From Croceivirga sp. (GTDB lineage: Bacteria > Bacteroidota > Bacteroidia > Flavobacteriales > Flavobacteriaceae): 64,000 bases of DNA. How positions within the stretch are numbered: position 1 is the first letter of the stretch; each line of letters opens with the position of its first letter. A program made the translations under genes and the position numbers. Where the stretch lies: assembly GCA_028284935.1 (NCBI GenBank), contig JANQQQ010000037.1:1-64000 (forward strand). Direction: 5' to 3'. Positions 1-10,405 of this stretch are shown here, piece after piece. The notes under the pieces are model-generated. The model made no database searches. It was not told the origin of the DNA and saw only the letters and a list, made by a program, of their open reading frames with translations.

Positions 1-603
1 GTGGACGCTTCCGGAACCAACGCCTCAGTGGTCATCCCCGATGTGGATGCCAGTAACGGGGTGGTCCATGTCATCGACAAGGTACTCCTGCCACAGGAGG
101 CTATTGACTTTGTGGCCATGCTCAACATGAAGAATATCGTGGAGCTTGCCGTGGAGACCGATGACCTCAGCATCCTAGTGGATGCCTTGGTTCAAGCCGA
201 TGCCGGTCTGGTTGAAGCTTTACAAGGGAATGGTCCGTTTACAGTCTTTGCGCCGAACAACCATGCGTTTCAGCAGCTATTTCATTTGTTAGGTTCCAAT
301 TATCACGGAATAACGGATTTTGATACCCCTGCAGAAAAAGAACTCTTGGCCTCCGTGCTGCTCTATCACGTGGTTGGAGGCTCATCAATTTCCTCCAATG
401 ATTTGCAGGGACATCAACAAATTAAAACCCTACAAGGGGAAAATATCTCTGTAGATGTGCGGCCAAATGGAAGTATTAGAATTTTTGATAAGACCCACGA
501 CAGGGCGAAAGTAACTGCCGCGGATAATGAAGCAAGTAACGGTATTGTGCATATCATAGACAAAGTACTGCTACCGCAGGAATTTTTGGATGCACTCCAT
601 TAA
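1..603 (+). CDS. Fasciclin (FAS1) domain protein, 5' end outside window
   Basis: The reading frame is open from base 1, so the N-terminus lies upstream of the window. What is visible is the tail of one FAS1 domain (about residues 1-40, ending in the family's VVHVIDKVLLPQ motif) and one complete FAS1 domain (about residues 44-200, with GPFTVFAPNNHAF and a terminal IVHIIDKVLLPQ). FAS1 domains are adhesion or matrix modules of secreted and surface proteins. The next gene encodes a closely similar three-domain protein, so the two are probably tandem paralogues, but a strong terminator between them separates the transcripts. Family assignment is secure; the ligand is unknown. Confidence 0.9.
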   Translation: MDASGTNASVVIPDVDASNGVVHVIDKVLLPQEAIDFVAMLNMKNIVELAVETDDLSILVDALVQADAGLVEALQGNGPFTVFAPNNHAFQQLFHLLGSNYHGITDFDTPAEKELLASVLLYHVVGGSSISSNDLQGHQQIKTLQGENISVDVRPNGSIRIFDKTHDRAKVTAADNEASNGIVHIIDKVLLPQEFLDALH

Positions 604-614
604 ACATAACTAAA

Positions 615-652
615 AGTCCAAGGCATGGTGCCTTGGACTCCTTTCTTTTTTA
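615..652 (+). terminator. Rho-independent terminator
   Basis: There is a perfect 11-bp stem (AGTCCAAGGCA, 615-625, with TGCCTTGGACT, 629-639) and a 3-nt loop, followed by a pyrimidine/T-rich run. It sits 11 bases after the stop codon of the first fasciclin gene. Confidence 0.9.
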
Positions 653-675
653 ACTATTAAACATTTATAATTACC

Positions 676-2214
676 ATGAAACATTTTTTTAAAACATCCT
701 TAGTTTTACTTTCTACCGTGTTTTTGTTATGGTCATGTTCTGATGACGATGATAACAATGGTGGTGGAGACGAAGGTTCCACTGTTGTGGAACTAGCTCT
801 TGGAACTTCAGATTTAAGCAGTTTGGTCGACGCTTTGAATCAAGCCGATGCAGGTTTGGTGGAAACCTTAGGTGGTCCCGGACCTTTTACCGTATTTGCC
901 CCAACCAATGCCGCTTTCAATACCTTATTGACTTCATTGGATGATTTCTCCAGCCTTGATGATTTTGATACGGCTGAAGAAAGGGCGCTGTTGGCTTCTA
1001 TATTGACATATCATGTTGTGGCGACAGAAGCATTCTCAGGTGATTTGAGCGATGGACAGACCTTAACAACGGTTAACGGTGCCACCCTAACCGTAAGTCT
1101 AGATGGTGGGGTATTTATCCAGGATGCATCGGATACGGATGCCGAGGTTACTGGAGCCGATGTGGATGCCTCCAATGGAGTGGTACATATTATTAATAAA
1201 GTATTACTTCCACAAGCTGTTATCGACGCTATAAACGATCCTGTTGAAATACCAAACATAGTGGAAACTGCAATTGCCACGCCTGCACTTAGCTCTTTGG
1301 TCGCTGCCCTACAAAAAGCAGATGAGAATGACGGAACCGATTTGGTAGGTGCCTTAAGTGGTGAGGGACCTTTTACGGTATTCGCACCAACCAATGACGC
1401 CTTTACTGAACTGTTGGCGGGCTTGGACGGGTTCGATACTTTGGATGATTTTGACACCGATGAGGAAAGAGACCTACTCGCTACTATTTTGACCTATCAC
1501 GTAGTTACCAGTGCCGCGGTGGAATCATCCGCCTTAATGGATGGTCAGATGATTGAAACCTTGCAAGGAGAAATTGTAATAGCTTCAGTTGATGGTGAGG
1601 ATATTGACATTGAGGATGCCACCGACGATGATGCCGATGTTGACATCCCAGATGTGCTAGCCTCCAATGGTATCGTTCACGTTATTGATAAAGTATTGCT
1701 ACCACAGGCGGTTTTGGATGTACTGAACGCCCCAACCACAAACATTGTGGAAACAGCAATTGCTACCGACGCACTTAGCTCTTTGGTGGCTGCCCTGCAA
1801 AAAGCCGATGAAAATGACGGAACCGATTTGGTAGGTGCCTTAAGTGGTGAGGGACCTTTCACCGTGTTCGCCCCAACCAACGACGCTTTTGCTGAACTAT
1901 TGGCAAGCTTGGACGGATTCGATACTTTGGATGATTTTGACACTGATGAGGAAAGGGACCTACTCGCCACTATTTTGACCTATCATGTAGTGGTTGGCGC
2001 CGCAGTAGAGTCATCGGCCTTGACGGATGATCAGATGATTGAAACATTACAAGGAGAAAATGTAATCGCTTCCGTTGACGGTGATGATATTGACATTGAG
2101 GATGCGACCGACGAGGATGCCGATGTTATAATCCCAGATGTGGCAACGACAAACGGAATTGTTCATGTGATTGATAAGGTATTGCTCCCACAGGCGGTAT
2201 TAGATGCCTTATAA
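676..2214 (+). CDS. Surface lipoprotein with three fasciclin (FAS1) domains
   Basis: This 512-residue protein starts with a lipoprotein signal peptide (MKHFFKTSLVLLSTVFLLWSC, cleavage before Cys21). The cysteine is followed by SDDDDN, which matches the acidic signal reported to send Bacteroidota lipoproteins to the cell surface. Three FAS1 domains follow at about 37-190, 193-345 and 350-510, each with a GPFTVFAPTN block and a terminal VVH/IVHVIDKVLLPQ block. Domains 2 and 3 are almost identical in protein and in long DNA stretches, which indicates recent internal duplication. A role in adhesion or matrix is inferred from the family. It has its own terminator downstream. Confidence 0.92.
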   Translation: MKHFFKTSLVLLSTVFLLWSCSDDDDNNGGGDEGSTVVELALGTSDLSSLVDALNQADAGLVETLGGPGPFTVFAPTNAAFNTLLTSLDDFSSLDDFDTAEERALLASILTYHVVATEAFSGDLSDGQTLTTVNGATLTVSLDGGVFIQDASDTDAEVTGADVDASNGVVHIINKVLLPQAVIDAINDPVEIPNIVETAIATPALSSLVAALQKADENDGTDLVGALSGEGPFTVFAPTNDAFTELLAGLDGFDTLDDFDTDEERDLLATILTYHVVTSAAVESSALMDGQMIETLQGEIVIASVDGEDIDIEDATDDDADVDIPDVLASNGIVHVIDKVLLPQAVLDVLNAPTTNIVETAIATDALSSLVAALQKADENDGTDLVGALSGEGPFTVFAPTNDAFAELLASLDGFDTLDDFDTDEERDLLATILTYHVVVGAAVESSALTDDQMIETLQGENVIASVDGDDIDIEDATDEDADVIIPDVATTNGIVHVIDKVLLPQAVLDAL

Positions 2215-2240
2215 GCAATACTTCCTTTAAGAAATACTAT

Positions 2241-2275
2241 AAAGGGACCGCTTGAAAAGGCGGTCTCTTTTCATA
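2241..2275 (+). terminator. Rho-independent terminator after fasciclin gene
   Basis: The arms AAAGGGACCGC (2241-2251) and GCGGTCTCTTT (2260-2270) pair with one wobble, followed by a T-rich run. It lies 26 bases past the stop. Confidence 0.8.
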
Positions 2276-2279
2276 TAGG

Positions 2280-2931
2280 GTACCTAGCCCAACGACATCA
2301 TACTATTATTTCAAACAATAGATTATGGACTGTACGTGCAAAAAAATAAAGTTGGTATTATTTTGACGGCTTATTGGGACACTCTGTTGCATTGCCAATG
2401 ATAACTCAAAAGTGGGCCTACACACCATTCCCTTTGTCACGGGTAATCAATTCCAATTCATTTGACAACTATCAACTTTTAAACCGGCAATCCCTTATCG
2501 CGATCTTCGGAGTTCAAAATCCTTCCAAACCTTCCGGTTAAGGTGCCACTCCAAACCCTCTTCGTAGAACCTTTTGTGTACAATCCCATTTCGATTAGGG
2601 CTCAGGGGATAGTAAACCACGTCTTCAACACGTTGACATCCAAGATTACAGTTAGTTAAGTATCAATTACTTAATTAAAAAGGGGCTCTTTCTAAACTTC
2701 CCTTTTGTTTTATTCTTACAAATTTGTAGTATTTATCCTATAAATGTGCAGTTCATCGATATTCTCAAAAACCCTTGATTTTATAGGGGTTTGCCGTTCA
2801 TCGATGCTACATCAAAAAGGGAATATTTGACACCATAAAAAGGGGTACTTGACAACTATTAATTTTTTGTGAAGGATATAGATGCCATCTTTGGTGTCCC
2901 GAATCTTTCCAAACTATACCTATTGATGGTG
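2280..2931. other. Non-coding region with short direct repeats
   Basis: No convincing gene is seen here. Several short motifs recur. TTGACAACTATCAA at 2462-2475 returns as TTGACAACTATTAA at 2849-2862. GTTCATCGAT occurs at 2751 and 2791. AAAAAGGG followed by a TTGACA-like block occurs twice in tandem at about 2815-2862. The end of the region can be read as a short peptide resembling a leucine-rich repeat (about 2870-2925) and the minus strand holds a short open stretch (about 2490-2660). Neither has the length or a start to be called a gene. Decayed genes or a regulatory region are both possible. Confidence 0.45.
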
Positions 2932-2965
2932 AAGGCTTCCTCCGAAAGGGGGAAGTCTTGTTTTA
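2932..2965 (+). terminator. Hairpin with T-rich tail, probable terminator
   Basis: The 12-bp stem (2932-2943 with 2948-2959, two wobble pairs, GAAA loop) is followed by TTGTTTT on the plus strand. It lies between non-coding DNA and a convergent minus-strand gene, so it may stop readthrough from the left. Confidence 0.6.
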
Positions 2966-2982
2966 AAAAGTTCCCCATCAAA

Positions 2983-3561
2983 TCAGTCTTCAAATTCTTC
3001 GAGTTGCCCTAGGACTTCATATCCATTTTCCGTCTGGGTATACAGGGTGTCATAAAGTTCATAGGCTGTCATATCATCCAGTATCATTTCTTCAACATCA
3101 GCAGGTAACTCCTCCAAAACTGCGCCCTTTGGTGCCTCAACAACTTCATACCCATTTTCCACTTCCCTATAGAATATTCCTTCCGAATAAACATAGGCGC
3201 TATTTCTTACGGATAGGCGGACCCATCTACCCGTAAGTCGTGCAACGCGAAATCCCCTAGGCGGCAACCGTCTTATGTATACGCCATTTTGTCCAACGTA
3301 GTACACACCGTTCACGGGATAATAATTCACATTTCCAAAGACTATGGCTCTGGTTCCCACTGGCAAGGTGCGTAGTGTTCTAAATCGGTTTCTGCGCCTT
3401 ACACGTCGTATTTGTCTTCTGGTTTGTCTGCGAATTTGACGATTGTTAGCTTTAGTGGTAACTACTACGGTTCTGTTTCTTCTAACCTGGGCTTCGGCCT
3501 TTTGCGCCGGTAAAAGAAATGACAAGGGTAAAAGCAAAAAAATAAGTCGTAAGGATTTCAT
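2983..3561 (-). CDS. Secreted basic protein, DUF6515-like
   Basis: The 192-residue protein has a signal peptide (MKSLRLIFLLLPLSFLLP, cleavage near AEA-Q25). A strongly basic stretch follows (about 27-65, rich in RR and RQ pairs), then a tyrosine/glycine/valine-rich region (YYPVNGVYYV, IFYREVENGYEVV) with the repeated short pattern Y-x-x-x-x-G-Y-E-V. The C-terminus is acidic. The pattern resembles DUF6515 family proteins of Bacteroidota, exported proteins of unknown function. No catalytic motif is visible. It lies downstream of yidC on the same strand, 57 bp away, and may be co-transcribed. Confidence 0.7.
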   Translation of the reverse strand: MKSLRLIFLLLPLSFLLPAQKAEAQVRRNRTVVVTTKANNRQIRRQTRRQIRRVRRRNRFRTLRTLPVGTRAIVFGNVNYYPVNGVYYVGQNGVYIRRLPPRGFRVARLTGRWVRLSVRNSAYVYSEGIFYREVENGYEVVEAPKGAVLEELPADVEEMILDDMTAYELYDTLYTQTENGYEVLGQLEEFED

Positions 3562-3617
3562 AGAAAGTGATTTTTCCCTTAAGACAGCTTTACCCTTAAA
3601 AGGTTTAATCCTAAATT

Positions 3618-5492
3618 CTATTTTCTTCTTCCCGACCGCTTTTGAGCCTCCGCTTCTTCCATCATTTCCCGCATTTTTTTCTGGAACCGGTTTTCTTTTT
3701 TGGGCTTCTTTTTGTTCTCCTGGATCTGGGCATGGATTTTATCATTATCCAAAATGTAGTTTTTGATCACCAACATAATACCTATGGTAATTAAGTTGGA
3801 AATGAAATAATACAAACTCAACCCACTGGCATAATTGTTAAAGAAGAATAACATCATTAGAGGGGACAGGTACATGATAAACTTCATGTTTGGCATGCCT
3901 GGTTGCTGTTGCATCTGCATCGTTTGGCCAGTGGTCAAGGTCATATAAAAGAATATGGCCACCGATGCCAGTATAGGAAAAAGGCTTACATGATCTCCAT
4001 AAAAAGGAATGGAAAAGGGTAGATTAAATATGGTATCGTATGAACTTAGGTCTTCGGCCCACAAAAATGATTTTTGTCGTAGTCCGAATGACGTTGGGAA
4101 AAACATGAACAGGGCATAAAATATAGGCAATTGCAAAAGTGCTGGAATACAGCCACTCATTGGACTTACACCTGCCTTATTGTACAGCTTCATGGTTTCT
4201 TGCTGTTTCTTCATGGCATTGTCCTTGTACTTTTCATTAAGCTCTGTAATCTCAGGTTTCAACACCTTCATCTTAGCTTGGGACAAATAGGACTTGTAGG
4301 TCACCGGAGAAAGCGCCAACCGCACCACGATGGTCATAACGATAATGGCAATACCGTAGGGTAGAAAGGAACTCAAAAAAGCAAAAAATGGAGTGAACAC
4401 AAAACGGTTGATCCATCCGAAAATACCCCAACCGAACGGTATGGACTCCACCAGCCCCAATTCCTTGTACTGTTCGAAAACCTTAGCATCTGTAGGCCCA
4501 TAGTACCAATGCATATTTTGGGAAAGTTCCCCCCCAGCTAAAGCAATCGTTGTTTTTGTGTTGTATTCCTTGGTGAACTTTTCTTCCCTGCTCTCTTCTT
4601 TGACCAAGTTTTTGGAGGACAGGTCCACGGATTGAAAATGGGTATCGGTCGCAAGAATGGAACTAAAAAAATGCTGACGGTATGAAAGCCATTTTACATC
4701 CACTTCGGTCTCTTCATCGAGCTCACTTCCCTCTGAAAGTTTACTGATCTTATCTCCGTCGTGATTGTAGGTCAAACGCGTGTAGCGATTCTCATAGTTT
4801 ACACTTTTATTGTGACGTATCCCTTTTAAATTCCAACCCAAAACAATAGGTTTTGAAGCATTGATAACGCCATTAAGTCCTTGGGAACGAATGGTAAAGT
4901 CGACCAAGTATTCACTAGGTTTCATTTCATAACGATACTCCAAAAATTGATTGTTCGAGACCTTGGCCTTCATGGAAAGCACTTGATTGTCGCCGTTCTG
5001 GGTCAATGAGGGTTCAAAATAGAGGTCTTGGGTCTCCAATACCCTATTGTCGTTTGTTGTAAACGCAAGGCCAAAATCGGCATTACCGTCCTTCACCAAG
5101 TAAACAGGAATGGAGTCAAAGGTTACGAAGTCTTTCATTTTGGCCTCGATAATCTGGCCACCCTTGTTGGCTACTTCCAGATACAACACTTCGTTTTCCA
5201 GGACTGTGGTAGATTCATTCGCTTGGGTAAAGCCAAAAGCACCAACGGCCGATTTATAGTTTGCAACGGCCACCGAGTCCTTCAAATTAATGGAAGGCCT
5301 TGCCGTTGTAATAACGGGCGCTTCCTTTTCCTGTTCCTCCTCCTTCTGTGCTGCCTCCAACTGTTCTTGCTGCGCCTTTTGGGCCTCTAACTCCTCAGGT
5401 GTCGGTTGCCTTAGGTACATCCACCCCAGCAAAATCCCAAAAATCAATACAAAACCTATAATGGAGTTGATGTCCAGTTTTTTTTCTTCCAT
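3618..5492 (-). CDS. yidC: Membrane protein insertase YidC
   Basis: YidC inserts and folds inner-membrane proteins, alone or with SecYEG. This 624-residue protein has the Gram-negative layout: an N-terminal transmembrane anchor (about 8-25, IIGFVLIFGILLGWMYL), a charged linker, a large periplasmic beta domain (about 80-350), then the five-helix insertase core (about 355-580, including the MSGCIPALLQLPIFYALF segment) and a basic C-terminal tail ending RSGRRK that can contact the ribosome. It follows pyrG on the same strand with 63 bp between, and a candidate promoter of its own lies in that gap. Length is normal for Bacteroidota. Confidence 0.97.
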   Translation of the reverse strand: MEEKKLDINSIIGFVLIFGILLGWMYLRQPTPEELEAQKAQQEQLEAAQKEEEQEKEAPVITTARPSINLKDSVAVANYKSAVGAFGFTQANESTTVLENEVLYLEVANKGGQIIEAKMKDFVTFDSIPVYLVKDGNADFGLAFTTNDNRVLETQDLYFEPSLTQNGDNQVLSMKAKVSNNQFLEYRYEMKPSEYLVDFTIRSQGLNGVINASKPIVLGWNLKGIRHNKSVNYENRYTRLTYNHDGDKISKLSEGSELDEETEVDVKWLSYRQHFFSSILATDTHFQSVDLSSKNLVKEESREEKFTKEYNTKTTIALAGGELSQNMHWYYGPTDAKVFEQYKELGLVESIPFGWGIFGWINRFVFTPFFAFLSSFLPYGIAIIVMTIVVRLALSPVTYKSYLSQAKMKVLKPEITELNEKYKDNAMKKQQETMKLYNKAGVSPMSGCIPALLQLPIFYALFMFFPTSFGLRQKSFLWAEDLSSYDTIFNLPFSIPFYGDHVSLFPILASVAIFFYMTLTTGQTMQMQQQPGMPNMKFIMYLSPLMMLFFFNNYASGLSLYYFISNLITIGIMLVIKNYILDNDKIHAQIQENKKKPKKENRFQKKMREMMEEAEAQKRSGRRK

Positions 5493-5531
5493 GAAAATAA
5501 ATTGTCATTCGGTTCGGCTTTAGACAGCCCG

Positions 5532-7208
<1,677 letters not shown>

Positions 7209-7249
7209 TTACGGGGCGTAAAGTTACAAGATTGAAAGGAAAACGAATG

Positions 7250-7513
7250 TTATTCGCTGGGAAATTCTCGTTGTAATCTTCGAATAATGGGTTCCAAACC
7301 GTCAGATTTTACATCCAACATGGTCTGCATATGTTCCCCCAGGCTTCCCCTGGGAAATCCTCTTTGTTTAAACCACACCAAATAGGCCAAAGGCAAATCA
7401 ACCAAATAGCGGTCCTTATATTTACCAAAGGGCATTTTGTAATGCGCCAATTCCAATAATTTCTTGGGGTTGGGTTTCATTTCCATATCCATATCTAAAA
7501 TAGTATCTTCCAT
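7250..7513 (-). CDS. DUF3820 family small protein
   Basis: The 87-residue protein starts at MEDTILDMDMEMKPN. A longer frame extends upstream, but it would run through the start of the divergent gene, and the family normally begins close to this Met. The core LAHYKMPFGKYKDRYLVDLP and the following PLAYLVWFKQRGFPRG match DUF3820 (PF12843), a small cytoplasmic family without an established biochemical role. Its start codon lies 16 bp from that of the divergent isomerase gene. Confidence 0.75.
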   Translation of the reverse strand: MEDTILDMDMEMKPNPKKLLELAHYKMPFGKYKDRYLVDLPLAYLVWFKQRGFPRGSLGEHMQTMLDVKSDGLEPIIRRLQREFPSE

Positions 7514-7529
7514 TAAGATTTTATTCCCT

Positions 7530-8387
7530 ATGAAGCGAAGAAATTTTATTTCTGGAGCTACGTTGGCCGCAGCTGGCTTAGCTTCTACAACGGCCATATC
7601 CCAAAAAAAGAAGAAAGATTTTCAACTTAAGAACAATATTGGCCATAGCGTTTGTCAGTGGTGTTTTAATTCCTATCCACTGGAGGAGTTCCTCACCATC
7701 TTGAAAGACCTTGGTATTAAGGCAATTGATTTAATAGGACCCGATGATTTCGATTTGCTAAACAAATATGACATTTTCTGTTCCATGTGTAATGGTGCTG
7801 AAATTAGCTTAACCGAAGGGTTTAACGACCCCAAATACCATGAGCAACTCATCAAGAACTATACGGAGGTCATTCCCAAGGTTGCGGACGCCGGTTTCAA
7901 GAACCTAATTTGTTTTAGCGGTAATCGCCGTGGTATAGATGATTATGAGGGACTTGAAAATTGCGTGTTGGGATTGGAGAAAATAGTGCCACTGGCGGAA
8001 AAACATGGGGTAATCATTCAAATGGAACTTTTTAACCAGCAAAACCACCCTGATTACATGTGCGATAACAGTCTTTGGGGGGTAGAGCTTTGTAGAAGGC
8101 TAGGAAGCGATCATTTTAAATTGCTTTACGATATCTATCACATGCAGGTACAGGAGGGAGACATTATAAACACAATACAGACCTATCATCCGTATTTTGG
8201 GCATTACCATACGGCTGGGGTACCCGGTCGTAATGAGATAGATGAGACCCAAGAACTCTATTACCCAGCTATCATGAAAACGATTTTGGAAACAGGCTTT
8301 AAGGGATATGTGGCCCAAGAGTTCATTCCCACATGGGACGACAAAATTGAGGCCCTGAAGGATGCTTTTTTAAGATGCGATGTGTAA
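7530..8387 (+). CDS. TIM-barrel sugar isomerase, hydroxypyruvate isomerase-like, with Tat-type signal
   Basis: The 285-residue protein starts at MKRRNFISGATLAAAGL, a twin-arginine type signal with cleavage near AIS-Q, so it is probably exported folded. The remainder is a xylose-isomerase-like TIM barrel with likely metal ligands in MELFNQ, LLYDIYHMQ, GHYHTAGVPGRNEID and AQEFIP, as in hydroxypyruvate isomerase (Hyi) and related epimerases. The substrate cannot be told from sequence. An upstream extension of the frame is ignored because it would add an unrelated segment before the RR motif. Confidence 0.8.
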   Translation: MKRRNFISGATLAAAGLASTTAISQKKKKDFQLKNNIGHSVCQWCFNSYPLEEFLTILKDLGIKAIDLIGPDDFDLLNKYDIFCSMCNGAEISLTEGFNDPKYHEQLIKNYTEVIPKVADAGFKNLICFSGNRRGIDDYEGLENCVLGLEKIVPLAEKHGVIIQMELFNQQNHPDYMCDNSLWGVELCRRLGSDHFKLLYDIYHMQVQEGDIINTIQTYHPYFGHYHTAGVPGRNEIDETQELYYPAIMKTILETGFKGYVAQEFIPTWDDKIEALKDAFLRCDV

Positions 8388-8448
8388 GAATAAACACGGG
8401 GCAAATCCAGAATAAATTTTACCCATAAGGAGATTAAATATAAATTCC

Positions 8449-9510
8449 ATGTACACCAAAAAAGTTTACAAAGCTTGGGACATGTTCAAATGGACACGTT
8501 TTGAGACACTACTATTCTTAATTTTTTCAGGAATCATTGCTAGCCTCTATTTTTTCCTTGACCTGCATTGGTTGAAAATTCCTTGGACACCCCTAGCCCT
8601 TATTGGTACTGCGGTTGCCTTTGTTATTGGTTTTCAAAACAATTCTGCATATGGCCGTATTTGGGAGGCCCGAAAGATATGGGGCGGAGTTGTAAACACC
8701 TCAAGGACCTTTGGCATGTTTGTGCAGGATATGGTGACCAATGAATATTGCGACGAAAATATTGGCAAAAAGGAAATCGAAAAGGAAATTAAAGCACTAA
8801 CCTATCGGCACATTGCTTGGATGGTGGCCCTGCGGTATTCCATGCGCGCACCCAAACCCTGGGAAACGGTAATGAACGAACGTTCCAATAGGGAATGGTC
8901 CAAATATATTCAACCCCCAGAAAGATTGTCCACATTGGAAAAGGATTTGGAACCCTATCTCTCCAAACAAGACATGGAATACACACTTTCCAAAGGAAAC
9001 AAGCAGACCGCCCTGCTCTACTTGCAGTCCCATCATCTGAGACAATTGAAGGAAAAAGGACTGATTTGGGAGTTTTCCTTTCTGCAACTGGAAGGCATTC
9101 TAGAGGAACTGTTTACCTTGCAGGGTAAGTCCGAACGAATTAAAAACTTTCCATATCCCAGACATTTTGCCACCTTGAACCATTATTTTATGTGGGTGTT
9201 TGTCCTGTTATTGCCCTTTGCCCTGGTTCCCCAATTTGCAGAGATTGGAAATGAAATTGCCCAGAAATTCCCAGTGATAGGCCATTACTTCTTGTGGTTG
9301 GCCATTCCCTTCTACGTCATTGTGTCCTGGGTATTCCATACCATGGAACGTATTGGTAGGACTGGTGAAAATCCATTTGAGGGATCTGCCAATGATGTCC
9401 CAATTTCCACGATAGCAAGGGGCATTGAAATTGATTTACGTCAGAATTTAGGGGAAGCCCTGGATGAAATCCCGGAACAGTTTCCCGTGATTTATGATAC
9501 ACAGATGTAA
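8449..9510 (+). CDS. Bestrophin family anion channel
   Basis: The 353-residue membrane protein has hydrophobic segments near residues 22-40, 45-65, 245-265 and 280-300. The central block FVIGFQNNSAYGRIWEARKIWGG is typical of bacterial bestrophins (UPF0187/RFP-TM), pentameric anion channels of the inner membrane. The second half carries the conserved PFALVPQF-like and FHTMERIGRTGENPFEG segments, the latter being the family signature near the end. It stands alone and converges with the downstream minus-strand gene. Confidence 0.9.
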   Translation: MYTKKVYKAWDMFKWTRFETLLFLIFSGIIASLYFFLDLHWLKIPWTPLALIGTAVAFVIGFQNNSAYGRIWEARKIWGGVVNTSRTFGMFVQDMVTNEYCDENIGKKEIEKEIKALTYRHIAWMVALRYSMRAPKPWETVMNERSNREWSKYIQPPERLSTLEKDLEPYLSKQDMEYTLSKGNKQTALLYLQSHHLRQLKEKGLIWEFSFLQLEGILEELFTLQGKSERIKNFPYPRHFATLNHYFMWVFVLLLPFALVPQFAEIGNEIAQKFPVIGHYFLWLAIPFYVIVSWVFHTMERIGRTGENPFEGSANDVPISTIARGIEIDLRQNLGEALDEIPEQFPVIYDTQM

Positions 9511-9540
9511 ATTTCGCCTACCCACCCAAGTATGCAGCAG

Positions 9541-10341
9541 TTATTCCGTTTTTATAAAATAGGTGCCCTCCTCAGGTTTGTCGTAAAAACCAACGGGCCT
9601 TGACTCTGTTGAAACCGTGACCTGTTCAAATGCCACAGTATTTCGTAACTCCCTAATGTTCATGCCTTCATAGTTATACCATGAAATGGAATTGGGCAAC
9701 CTTAAACCATCAAAAGTGCCCCAATCGTTGTAACGAATCCATCTCACATTATCAGAATCCTCCCCTGTTCGATAGGTAACCGTATACCCCAACCATTCCA
9801 TCTCAAAGGTTTCAGGATTATAGTGAAGGTAGTACTCGTCCTTAGGTGAAGTACCCACTCCTGCACCATATGAAATTTTTATTCCCGGATAAGTTCTTCC
9901 TTCAAAACGTAGCGCCATGGCCTCGTCATAGTAAATTCCATCATCGGCCAAAACAAAGGGCATAGCATAAAAGTAGAACATGAGGTTATGATAAAATTCA
10001 ACATTACCTTGATACACTTCCCCTTTATTCAACAGCCAAGGCTTACTACCATCAAACCCCATATTGAAATTGGGGGTTTCAATTTTGTCCTTTCTGGAAT
10101 ATAAATCAACAATATGGGTCTCTGGATTGTCAGGCTTCGGTATGACATAGGTTAATGTTTTTTGCTTTCTCCACAGTGCTATCCCTCCATGGGCTTCGAA
10201 CACTTGACGTAACGCTTCAGGGTATGGGCTTACTTCCTGAACTTCAATATCGTTCGTGGAAACAGCGTCCGTACTGCTTGGTTTTTCTTTACAGGAAAGC
10301 GCAAAAACCACTAGCGTAAAAATCAAAATAAGGTGTTTCAT
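9541..10341 (-). CDS. DUF6503 family lipoprotein
   Basis: The 266-residue protein has a lipoprotein signal peptide (MKHLILIFTLVVFALSC, cysteine at 17). Around residue 50 begins the region AHGGIALWRKQKTLTYVIPK, and the following beta-rich body (DGSKPWLL, PFVLADDGIYYDEA, YTVTYRTGE) matches DUF6503 proteins of Flavobacteriia. These are exported proteins of unknown function with an expected LolA-like beta fold, an inference from the pattern. The gene is divergent from the TrmH-family gene. Confidence 0.75.
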   Translation of the reverse strand: MKHLILIFTLVVFALSCKEKPSSTDAVSTNDIEVQEVSPYPEALRQVFEAHGGIALWRKQKTLTYVIPKPDNPETHIVDLYSRKDKIETPNFNMGFDGSKPWLLNKGEVYQGNVEFYHNLMFYFYAMPFVLADDGIYYDEAMALRFEGRTYPGIKISYGAGVGTSPKDEYYLHYNPETFEMEWLGYTVTYRTGEDSDNVRWIRYNDWGTFDGLRLPNSISWYNYEGMNIRELRNTVAFEQVTVSTESRPVGFYDKPEEGTYFIKTE

Positions 10342-10367
10342 GATGTTGTTTTTGGCTAGGTCGCATA

Positions 10368-10401
10368 TTGGATATATAGTTTACAAGAATACTTATTTTT
10401 A
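10368..10401 (+). promoter_or_regulatory. Candidate promoter for the TrmH-family gene
   Basis: TTG (10368-10370), a 23-base spacer and TATTTTTA (10394-10401) lie directly before the ATG at 10406. The spacing is at the upper limit of the Bacteroidota consensus, and the last base of the -7 element differs (A for G). Confidence 0.4.
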
Positions 10402-10405
10402 GGCC

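Noticed and set aside
1011-1457. Minus-strand frames within the fasciclin gene (also 1677-1970)
   Set aside because: They are repeated because the fasciclin domains themselves are repeated; low-complexity serine-rich translation with no signal of real coding.
2490-2660. Short minus-strand open stretch in the non-coding block
   Set aside because: About 55 codons, no start codon at the expected place, no family recognised. Could be a decayed gene, but there is not enough to call it.
3443-3766. 107-codon plus-strand frame across the gap between two minus-strand genes
   Set aside because: Overlaps the ends of both the DUF6515-like gene and yidC, and the translation is phenylalanine/proline-rich noise.
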